Shown here one piece after another: positions 1 through 5,795 of a stretch of 12,425 nucleotides of DNA. Within the stretch, counting starts at the first letter, position 1. Each line of letters opens with the position of its first letter. The notes beneath the pieces were generated by a model that saw only the letters and a list, made by a program, of their open reading frames with translations, was not told the origin of the DNA and did not search any database. Origin of the DNA: an archaeon. Lineage in GTDB: Archaea > Asgardarchaeota > Hermodarchaeia > Hermodarchaeales > Hermodarchaeaceae. The position numbers and the translations under genes are program-made. The stretch is from assembly GCA_016550485.1 (NCBI GenBank), contig JABXGV010000168.1, positions 1 to 12,425 on the forward strand, written 5' to 3'.

Positions 1-69
1 AAAACTCTTTGGAATTTGGCTCCGAATCAGCAGATAGTTAAAGGATGTGTGAAAGGAAGTGGGAACTGA

Positions 70-195
70 CTAGGTTACTTTCTTTCTGATTCTTTCGATT
101 TCGGTGGAGATGTTGCCAACGTATTTGAGCATGCTGTCGAGTTGTTTTGTGATGGTTTTTAGTAGTTTAGCCATTTCTTTTTCATAATCTGCCAT
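70..195 (-). CDS. 41-residue coiled-coil micro-protein
   Basis: Small open frame with an ATG start and a TAG stop. I do not recognise a family. Hydrophobic residues fall at 4, 8, 11, 15, 19, 22, 26, 29, 33, 36 and 40, a regular 3-4 heptad pattern with a single 4-4 step, on a Lys/Glu-rich background. This predicts one amphipathic helix able to form a coiled coil. There is no membrane segment or cysteine. A GGAG sits about 11 bases before the ATG. The gene lies 54 bases after the HAD phosphatase stop on the same strand, and that gap also holds a TATA-like CTTATAAG. It could be an oligomerising adaptor or a regulator of a partner protein; that is inference from shape only. It is too short for most gene callers, and the regular heptads are the main reason to believe it. 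Confidence 0.55.
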   Translation of the reverse strand: MADYEKEMAKLLKTITKQLDSMLKYVGNISTEIERIRKKVT

Positions 196-241
196 TATTA
201 ACCAACTCCAATGAAGAGTGTAACCAGATGCGTGTTTGAGT

Positions 242-249
242 CTTATAAG
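242..249 (-). promoter_or_regulatory. possible TATA box for the micro-protein gene
   Basis: CTTATAAG (self-complementary) lies just past the HAD stop codon, about 50 bases before the small gene's ATG. With the usual archaeal spacing, transcription would start near 220 and give a leader of about 25 bases containing the GGAG. Read-through from the HAD gene is an equally good explanation. Confidence 0.3.
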
Positions 250-903
250 TTAATCTTCAATTTGGAAGAAGGTTCTGAGGAAAGGGAGTACATCGAGTAG
301 ATTTTGGCTTCGTATGACCGTTGTGGCGTTGGACGCAACTTCATCGTGGCTCGGATTGAAGGCAATCGAGGCTCCAGCAATCTTGAACATTGGGATGTCA
401 TTTCTTGCATCACCTATAGCTACACATTGTTCGAGAGGTATGTTCATCTCCTCAGCCACCTGATTGAGGATCTTGTCTTTGTTTGTGAAGCCTACTGTGG
501 TATCAACGCCACAGATTCGACCCTCCTCGTCTGTGAGTAGTTGATTGGCATAGCTCACATCGATTTTCAGTGCCTCTCTGGCAAAGTCTGCGAATAATGT
601 CAACCCAGAACTAACGATTGCTGTTTTTACTTTCCACTTTCTCAGTGTCTCTACAAGCTCTTGAGCACCAGGGATGAAGTATATGTTTTGGGTCACGGCT
701 TCTTGAAGGTGTGATAGAAGGGTGCCACTCCACAACGCCACATCTAGCTCAGCCCAGCGAACATAATCTATCTTTCCTGTGAAGTACAAGTCCGCGTTTG
801 TTTTGGCAGCTTCTAATGTACCTAGGTAGTTATGGACCCAACGCCAAGAGCTGTCAAGGTGGACTAATGTTCCGTCTAGGTCAAAAGCAGTAAGTCCTGT
901 CAT
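250..903 (-). CDS. HAD-superfamily phosphatase, HAD-IB / SerB-like
   Basis: About 217 residues, soluble and cytosolic, with all four HAD motifs. In numbering from the longest frame (TTG at 927) these are: motif I FDLDGT with nucleophile Asp16 and Asp18; motif II VSSG with Ser106; the motif III lysine at 150 or 152; and motif IV GDARND at 172-177. The helical insert between motifs I and II is the C1 cap of the HAD-IB subfamily, which includes phosphoserine phosphatase. The fold supports Mg-dependent phosphomonoester hydrolysis. The substrate is not readable; phosphoserine or a related small phosphate is a guess. I chose the ATG at 903 because it places the motif I Asp eight residues in, as is usual. 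An AAGGAT in the DNA could instead serve the GTG at 915 or TTG at 912. The gene starts 53 bases after the KaiC-like gene's stop, so co-transcription is likely. Confidence 0.85.
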   Translation of the reverse strand: MTGLTAFDLDGTLVHLDSSWRWVHNYLGTLEAAKTNADLYFTGKIDYVRWAELDVALWSGTLLSHLQEAVTQNIYFIPGAQELVETLRKWKVKTAIVSSGLTLFADFAREALKIDVSYANQLLTDEEGRICGVDTTVGFTNKDKILNQVAEEMNIPLEQCVAIGDARNDIPMFKIAGASIAFNPSHDEVASNATTVIRSQNLLDVLPFLRTFFQIED

Positions 904-956
904 ATGTGGCAACACATTATCCTTCAAGGATTATCAAGATTCTCCATGAGCATGAG

Positions 957-1709
957 TTAGAAATCATCTAGTAAAGAGCCGATACCCTTGGTGGAGGGAA
1001 AGGTGAGTCCTTCGGGCGTAATATCATAGGGTATTCGTCGGGTCGTGTAAAGGGGAAGCGGTGACTTGAGTATCCGAATATATTTCTGGAGTTTGTCATG
1101 TACTTCTACTAGTGTTAGCTGGATGACCCCATCGTGGAGGTGCTTGAAGCTCTCTGACACAGTGGCTGGGTGCATTTTAGGTACAAGGACAGATAACCCT
1201 ATAGCTCCTACTAGCTTCATCATCCGTACAGTACGTGAGGCTAGCCGATGGGCTCGTTCGAAGCCAAAGTTTGTCACAGTTCCTGAGAAGCTTTCGATTA
1301 TCACACGACTTGGTGTGCGGGTTTTCCGTTTTGAAATGAAATCATAAGCTTGGTTGTAGACAAACATTACTTTGTGGGGATCGCCAGGATTTCCGACACG
1401 AAGCACGCCAGGTATGGGCTCCTCCTTCTCCGTCCATAGGTCGAGGAAGAGCAGCTGCTCCTTCTTGATAGCCTGGGCCACATCTATTCCTGAATCGCCT
1501 AGCTTAGTCATTACGTCTTCAGCGGGTTCTTCGTTTGAGGCGTACACTACCAGTTCACCTTGACTGAGCGCGTGGTTGACGAAGGCAAACACTAGGCTGT
1601 GGGGTTGTGTGCCGTTATCGGCTTCTAACAGGTAGCTCTTCCCACGTAGAAGTGAACCACCCAATAGCTGGTCTACCACTGTGATTCCGAAGCTTCCTTC
1701 AGTTGGCAC
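957..1709 (-). CDS. KaiC/RadA-like RecA-fold protein with degenerate P-loop (stand-alone)
   Basis: 250 residues covering one KaiC-like domain. Residues 6-18 match the family entry motif (SFGI..DQLLGG), and 55-61 contain the Glu-Glu pair that is catalytic in KaiC (Glu60, Glu61). Residues 135-142 (RVIIESFS) correspond to Walker B with Asp replaced by Glu139, and 222-237 match the usual domain end. The Walker A loop is not functional by sequence: where ATPases have GxxGxGKT, residues 29-38 read EADNGTQPHS, with Pro36 in place of the lysine. ATP hydrolysis is therefore doubtful, and a regulatory or scaffolding role is more likely (inference). It is a close paralogue of the upstream gene over its whole length, matching without gaps through at least residue 150, but lacks the V4R domain. 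The start is GTG at 1709; aligning with the paralogue puts both starts five residues before SFGI. A perfect palindrome and a TATA box lie directly upstream. Confidence 0.85.
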   Translation of the reverse strand: MPTEGSFGITVVDQLLGGSLLRGKSYLLEADNGTQPHSLVFAFVNHALSQGELVVYASNEEPAEDVMTKLGDSGIDVAQAIKKEQLLFLDLWTEKEEPIPGVLRVGNPGDPHKVMFVYNQAYDFISKRKTRTPSRVIIESFSGTVTNFGFERAHRLASRTVRMMKLVGAIGLSVLVPKMHPATVSESFKHLHDGVIQLTLVEVHDKLQKYIRILKSPLPLYTTRRIPYDITPEGLTFPSTKGIGSLLDDF

Positions 1710-1721
1710 GAGTTGAAGCCC

Positions 1722-1740
1722 ATCCTGTCTAAGACAGGAT
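1722..1740. promoter_or_regulatory. 19-base perfect palindrome, likely operator
   Basis: ATCCTGTCT-A-AGACAGGAT: two perfect 9-base arms around one central base. It ends 13 bases before the GTG start of the stand-alone KaiC-like gene and abuts the TATA-like element on its other side. A site between TATA and the transcript start is a classic place for an archaeal repressor to block polymerase. The one-base loop is too tight for an RNA hairpin to be the better reading, although the transcript could still fold further down the stem. The regulator is unknown, and no DNA-binding regulator gene is visible nearby. Confidence 0.6.
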
Positions 1741-1749
1741 TATATAGAA
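1741..1749 (-). promoter_or_regulatory. TATA box of the stand-alone KaiC-like gene
   Basis: On the minus strand the sequence reads ACCTTCTATATA and then runs straight into the palindrome. Placing the TATA centre near 1744 predicts a transcript start near 1718, leaving a leader of about ten bases before the GTG at 1709. This suggests the gene and the HAD phosphatase after it form a unit separate from the upstream V4R gene. Confidence 0.55.
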
Positions 1750-1757
1750 GGTAATTT

Positions 1758-1772
1758 GTTAAAAATTTTAAC
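1758..1772. repeat. 15-base A/T-rich palindrome upstream of TATA
   Basis: GTTAAAA-A-TTTTAAC is a perfect inverted repeat with a one-base centre, about nine bases upstream of the TATA-like element. It could be an activator or second regulator site. Its low complexity makes chance more likely than for the 1722-1740 palindrome. Confidence 0.35.
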
Positions 1773-1893
1773 ATCAAAGATTGAGCTTCTGTTCTTTCAG
1801 TGAGATTTCCTCTGGACTTGTCGATGGCAGAAGAAGACCGAATTAAGAGAGGAGATTGGAAGTTTCGGAGAACCAGCGGGGCGTGAAAGGGAT

Positions 1894-3132
1894 TTAGTCA
1901 CCGGGTCCTGCTTGAAACTCACAGTAGTTATCGCCCTTTGCAAGGCACATTGTTTCTTGGCATCGCATGGGTTTACCTTCTAGCTCTTCCAACATTGCAG
2001 CAATTATTCCTGCATGTATGAAATCTACAGGGGCACCGAAGCCCTTCATGACTTCGGCGATAGGTGATTTCCGGAGAATAATGGTGTATTCCTCGCTGGT
2101 TGGATCCTTCGAAATTTCTAAGTCACCGAATCCTAATAACTTGATGATCCTGGTGAAGCCTTTGAGGGGATTATCTGGATCTGCAGCCTTGATTCTTTTC
2201 AGAAGGAATGTTGGAGCTCGCCGGACGGATTTGTAGGTCGAGGCGTAAATATCTGGACCCACTTTAGCAATATCTTTCTCTGTGAGAAGCTGGCGCACGA
2301 GATGAGCAAGAGCTTCTGTGGGCAGAATCATGCAACGTTCCCCAAAGAGCTGAAGTACTCCTTCTGCTACTTGGTGGAGGCCAGATTTCATTTCCTCAGC
2401 TTTTTCTATTCCATCTATACTTATTGCCAGCCCGGAACTAGCTACCTCGTATGGGATACGGCGAGTTTCAAAGATGGGTAATGGAGATTTGAGAATGCGA
2501 ATGAATTTCTGGAGCCGGGTATGGTGTTCCTGAAGAGTGAGCTGGATGCACCCATCATATAGACGTCTAAAACTTTCTGAAACGGTGGCGGAGTGCATCT
2601 TTGGAATCAAGACAGACAGACCTACAGCTTGTCCTCTTTTCATCATACGAACTGCACGCATTGTTAGCCGGAGAGCCCGTTCAAACCCAAACGTACTCAC
2701 AGCACCTGATAAGCTCTCGATTACTACCCGTCTTGGTCTGTCTGCCCTGTCTTCTAATGCTATCTTGTAAGCTTGATTGTAGGTGTATAAGACCTTATGC
2801 GGGTCATCAGGATTTCCAGCTCTGATGATTCCTGGCTCATTATCTTCCTCCTCTGACCAAAGGTCTAAGATGAGCAGCTGCTCTGCTTTGATTACTTTGT
2901 CCACATCAATGGAAAATTCCTTAAGTTTTGCCAGCACATCCTCAGCTGGGGCTTCGTTCGTCGCAAAAATAACAAGTTCACCCTCAGTTAGAGCGTGCTT
3001 GATGAAGGGATAAAGGAGGCTTTGGGGCTGAGTACCATTATCTGCTTCTAGCAAGTAGCTTTTTCCCCGTAGAAGCGAGCCACCTAGAAGCTGGTCTATT
3101 TCATCAATACCGAAACTCACGTGAGAGGACAC
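1894..3132 (-). CDS. KaiC-like degenerate-P-loop protein fused to a V4R domain
   Basis: 412 residues. Residues 1-235 are a KaiC-like RecA-fold domain closely resembling the downstream gene: same loop EADNGTQPQS at 29-38 with Pro36 replacing the Walker A lysine, Glu60 kept but its partner changed to Ala61, and Glu139 at the Walker B position. After a linker, about 270-412 is a V4R (4-vinyl-reductase-type) domain ending in the diagnostic pattern C391, ETMC396, AKGDNYC404, F406. V4R domains bind small molecules or metal and often act as sensors; the usual first cysteine (PVC) is Asp here. The likely role is a ligand-sensing regulatory protein without normal ATPase activity (inference). The frame stays open upstream into the UbiA gene, but the leading 90 residues are low-complexity and unlike the paralogue. 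I chose GTG at 3132, which aligns the N-termini; GTG at 3120 is an alternative. Confidence 0.85.
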   Translation of the reverse strand: MSSHVSFGIDEIDQLLGGSLLRGKSYLLEADNGTQPQSLLYPFIKHALTEGELVIFATNEAPAEDVLAKLKEFSIDVDKVIKAEQLLILDLWSEEEDNEPGIIRAGNPDDPHKVLYTYNQAYKIALEDRADRPRRVVIESLSGAVSTFGFERALRLTMRAVRMMKRGQAVGLSVLIPKMHSATVSESFRRLYDGCIQLTLQEHHTRLQKFIRILKSPLPIFETRRIPYEVASSGLAISIDGIEKAEEMKSGLHQVAEGVLQLFGERCMILPTEALAHLVRQLLTEKDIAKVGPDIYASTYKSVRRAPTFLLKRIKAADPDNPLKGFTRIIKLLGFGDLEISKDPTSEEYTIILRKSPIAEVMKGFGAPVDFIHAGIIAAMLEELEGKPMRCQETMCLAKGDNYCEFQAGPGD

Positions 3133-3180
3133 TGTCTTTCTACCCCATTGTCCAGAATAACTACGTATTAGCGCAGATAC

Positions 3181-3190
3181 ATAATAAAAG
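3181..3190 (-). promoter_or_regulatory. possible TATA box for the KaiC-V4R gene
   Basis: CTTTTATTAT on the minus strand lies in the 94-base gap after the UbiA gene, about 50 bases before the GTG start. It predicts a transcript start near 3159 and a leader of about 27 bases that contains a G-rich stretch (GGGGTAG). Confidence 0.35.
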
Positions 3191-3226
3191 AGTATCCACG
3201 ATAGGTTGGAACCAATTTTCACCTTG

Positions 3227-4708
3227 TTATTCTGGTGGGAGATAGGTTGGGTAGAAGAGAAAGACATAGAGAAGGCAGTAAAGGAGGAGGATGAGGAAGA
3301 GCAGATAGGTGGCGTTACGACCCTGACGGCGTAGCCAGTCGATAGAGCTCTGCTCTGAATCTTGGTCGTGCCGCCTTCTTTTGCCCCGGTAGGCTCCCAC
3401 AAGGGCGAAGAAAATCATGCCAGAAAAGGTGAATAAGAGGACTGTCTTGAACTTAAGGAGACCCCACCAGAATAGATGGGTATAGTAGCCAACGGTGATG
3501 TAGAGAAGGGTGAGACCCAGAGCTGTTAGGAATAACCCAAAGCGTATGGCTCGCCTTGGACCCAGCAAGACCGCTGTTGTGCGGAGCCCAGCCTGACGAT
3601 CCGCTGCGTAGTCTGAGGCCGTGTGAACACCGTGAGTACCTGCATAGAAAAACCCAGGTCCTACGAGGAGGAGTAGAGGGAGTTCTGGTTGAGCTGCAAG
3701 GATAACAAAGGCTGCAACTACGGCCATCGTACCAAAGGCTAAACCTATCATGAAGAGGTCGATGAAGGGCTTAGCCTTAAGCCGAAGAGGTGGCCCCGAG
3801 TAAAGACAGCCTAGCAGCACAATGAAGAGCAACACTGCGAAGAAGAGAAGAGACACCAGTAAAGCGAGCACAATGGCAATTAGGAGCATGGTAAGAGCTA
3901 GTAGAACCCCCATGGATTTACTGATGCGCCCCGCGGCGAGCGGCAGTTTAGACTTCTCTGAGTGTACCCTATCAGTATCCAGATCCCCAATCTGGTTCTG
4001 AATAAAAATGAAGGAATTGAGAAGACAAATCGATGCGAGGGCAGCTGCGAAGCGGAGCCATGTAGAGACATCATGTAATGGATGGGAGGGTGGCGGGCTT
4101 AGTGGTGGTCCCCCAAGGATAAGGAAGGACAGTGTGACAAGGAATACTGATCCGAGCCATACATTGAACCTGGTGAGTTGACCTAACACCATCCACAAGG
4201 GTGCCGGTTTTGTTTTATCTGACGGATTCTGAATCACGGAGAAGGGTGCACTACTTCCTGATTGCTTGTACAGATTCAGAAGACTGGTGGCTATGAGAAC
4301 TAAGGTGAGTAACCCAGTGGTGATGGGATTGATGGCGGGAAAGACAAAGGCCCATAGCAGTATCATGAGCACGGGGTTGATACTAGCTAGTTCGCCCCAA
4401 GGATGACCTGCTTGGAGGTTTAAGAGTGTCTCAACGGTGAACCAGGCAAACAGAAGTGCGGCGATAGCGTAAATTATGCTGTCAGAGCGGGACCGCCACC
4501 AGCCAAGGATGCTGAAGCGAAGTAGATACATAGCACCAGCAAATAGAAGGATGAAGAGGGGAAGGAAGAGCCCATTGAGGTATGTAAGATTCAGTAGTTC
4601 CCCCGGGAATAGGAGACCTGCAATGAATTCCAGGAGCATACCCAGGAGTAGGAGAGTTACGCCATTGATGAAACAGAGACACCGTCTCCACCGGTTTGAC
4701 TGCGCCAT
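3227..4708 (-). CDS. UbiA-family membrane prenyltransferase with extra N-terminal membrane domain
   Basis: 493 residues from the ATG at 4708, with about 14 predicted membrane segments. The C-terminal part (about 180 onward) is a UbiA prenyltransferase. The first Asp-rich motif is NQIGDLDTD at 238-246, where the canonical form is NDxxDxxxD, so the first Asp is Gln here. YSGPPLRLKAK follows, and the second motif is DYAADRQAG at 366-374. These enzymes use two Mg-bound Asp motifs to move an isoprenoid from its diphosphate to an acceptor; in archaea examples make membrane lipids, quinones or carotenoids. The acceptor cannot be told here. Residues 1-160 add about five further membrane helices not found in ordinary UbiA proteins of about 300 residues. 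The frame extends to a GTG at 4732, but that lies only a few bases after the TATA box, ahead of any reasonable transcript start, so ATG 4708 is preferred. Confidence 0.85.
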   Translation of the reverse strand: MAQSNRWRRCLCFINGVTLLLLGMLLEFIAGLLFPGELLNLTYLNGLFLPLFILLFAGAMYLLRFSILGWWRSRSDSIIYAIAALLFAWFTVETLLNLQAGHPWGELASINPVLMILLWAFVFPAINPITTGLLTLVLIATSLLNLYKQSGSSAPFSVIQNPSDKTKPAPLWMVLGQLTRFNVWLGSVFLVTLSFLILGGPPLSPPPSHPLHDVSTWLRFAAALASICLLNSFIFIQNQIGDLDTDRVHSEKSKLPLAAGRISKSMGVLLALTMLLIAIVLALLVSLLFFAVLLFIVLLGCLYSGPPLRLKAKPFIDLFMIGLAFGTMAVVAAFVILAAQPELPLLLLVGPGFFYAGTHGVHTASDYAADRQAGLRTTAVLLGPRRAIRFGLFLTALGLTLLYITVGYYTHLFWWGLLKFKTVLLFTFSGMIFFALVGAYRGKRRRHDQDSEQSSIDWLRRQGRNATYLLFLILLLYCLLYVFLFYPTYLPPE

Positions 4709-4735
4709 CGTAGACTCTACTGAGTAAAACACCCC

Positions 4736-4743
4736 TATATAAA
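4736..4743 (-). promoter_or_regulatory. TATA box of the UbiA gene
   Basis: TTTATATA on the minus strand is a strong archaeal TATA match. Its centre is about 31 bases before the ATG at 4708, predicting a transcript start near 4713 and a nearly leaderless mRNA. This decides the start codon of the UbiA gene. Confidence 0.65.
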
Positions 4744-4767
4744 CGCGAAGAGTCGAAAGAAAGCATC

Positions 4768-4775
4768 TTTAAAAG
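4768..4775 (+). promoter_or_regulatory. TATA box of the carbamate kinase operon
   Basis: TTTAAAAG on the plus strand predicts a transcript start near 4798 and a leader of about 30 bases. An AGGA about 11 bases before the ATG at 4827 would serve as ribosome binding site. It stands back to back with the UbiA TATA box, with about 25 bases between them. Confidence 0.5.
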
Positions 4776-4826
4776 GGCAATTGAAGGCATTAATGCTCTC
4801 TTCTGCGATGCAGGAAGTCATGTTGT

Positions 4827-5777
4827 ATGAAATCTCGAATTGCTGTGGTCGCCATTGGTGGCAACTCGCTCATTAAGGATAACGACCACCAAACCATTCA
4901 GGATCAATACGCTGCCGCTCAGGAAACCTGTCTCCATATTGCCTACCTGGTCCAGCTAGGCTGGAATGTAGCCATCACCCATGGGAATGGCCCCCAGGTT
5001 GGTTTCTGCCTCCGACGATCGGAACTTGCTGCAGAAGAAGTTCCCGAGTCGCCGCTCCATATCTGCGGCGCTGAAACTCAGGGCCAAATCGGTTATATGC
5101 TGCAGCAAATCCTTCACGGCGAGTTCCAACAACGCGGTTTCCCTCAACATGTTGTAACCGTTGTCACCCAAGTCGTCGTAGACAAAAATGATCCCGCATT
5201 CACTGACCCAACCAAACCTATTGGATCGTACATGGATGAGAAAACAGCCAAGCGAAGAGTGGCTGAGGGCTGGCAAGTCCGGGAAGTTGAAAAGGGTTGC
5301 TGGCGCCGTGTAGTTCCTTCGCCAAAGCCAGTAAGGATTGTCGAGGAACCTGTGATAACCCGGCTCCTAAAGGACGGATTCGTAGTGATAACGGCGGGTG
5401 GTGGCGGAATTCCTGTAGTTGAAGATAAAGATGGCTGCCTCGAAGGAGTGGCTGCAGTAATTGACAAGGATCGTGTCTCAGCCCTACTTGGGAATGCTCT
5501 TGGGGCACGGCTTTTACTAATCTCTACAAAGGTCGACAAGGTCTACATCAATTATGGGAAACCTGACCAGAAAGCCATTGATGTGATGAACGTGTCAACT
5601 GCCCGTCGCTATCTCAAAGAGGGTCATTTCGGTGCTGGGTCCATGAAGCCAAAAATTGAATCTGCTATCACCTTCCTTGAGAAGGGGGGTAAACAGGCAA
5701 TCATCACGTCTCCTGAGAAGTTGACTGATGCTCTAATTAGTAAGGCAGGAACGAAAATCGTTCCCGATTCACACTAG
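4827..5777 (+). CDS. arcC: carbamate kinase
   Basis: 316 residues, normal full length for carbamate kinase, an amino-acid-kinase-fold enzyme of the cytosol. It interconverts ATP plus carbamate with ADP plus carbamoyl phosphate, usually running toward ATP. Visible family motifs are GGNSL at 11-15, HGNGPQVG at 52-59, DPTKPIG and RRVVPSPKPV in the middle, then AGGGGIPV, IDKD, STKVDKVY and GHFGAGSMKPK toward the C-terminus. All look intact. No arginine deiminase, ornithine or putrescine carbamoyltransferase gene lies in the window, so the carbamoyl phosphate source is unknown; purine or agmatine catabolism are possibilities. The start is ATG at 4827, just before the first beta-strand. The phosphatase gene follows 18 bases after the stop. 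Confidence 0.95.
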   Translation: MKSRIAVVAIGGNSLIKDNDHQTIQDQYAAAQETCLHIAYLVQLGWNVAITHGNGPQVGFCLRRSELAAEEVPESPLHICGAETQGQIGYMLQQILHGEFQQRGFPQHVVTVVTQVVVDKNDPAFTDPTKPIGSYMDEKTAKRRVAEGWQVREVEKGCWRRVVPSPKPVRIVEEPVITRLLKDGFVVITAGGGGIPVVEDKDGCLEGVAAVIDKDRVSALLGNALGARLLLISTKVDKVYINYGKPDQKAIDVMNVSTARRYLKEGHFGAGSMKPKIESAITFLEKGGKQAIITSPEKLTDALISKAGTKIVPDSH

Positions 5778-5795
5778 CCTTGGGATATTGTTGAT

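Noticed and set aside
1..69. Left edge of the window
   Set aside because: I see no convincing gene, hairpin or T-tract terminator in these bases.
1824..1886. 20-codon plus-strand frame between the two KaiC-like genes
   Set aside because: It is very short, lacks a ribosome binding site or promoter, and points against the operon; likely chance.
3124..3135. GACAGTGTC near the KaiC-V4R start as a second copy of the 19-base operator
   Set aside because: Only short GACA/TGTC pieces agree with the 1722-1740 palindrome; the match is too weak to call the same site.
3133..3402. 90-residue N-terminal extension of the KaiC-V4R reading frame
   Set aside because: It overlaps the 3' end of the UbiA gene on the same strand in another frame, is Ser-rich and low-complexity, and has no counterpart in the paralogue.
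4482..4790. 102-residue minus-strand frame at the UbiA 5' end
   Set aside because: It overlaps the confidently identified UbiA coding sequence and its promoter in another frame, and shows no protein-like pattern.
5144..5539. 131-residue minus-strand frame inside arcC
   Set aside because: It is antisense to an intact carbamate kinase; the composition (Ser/Thr/Arg-rich) is that of a shadow frame.
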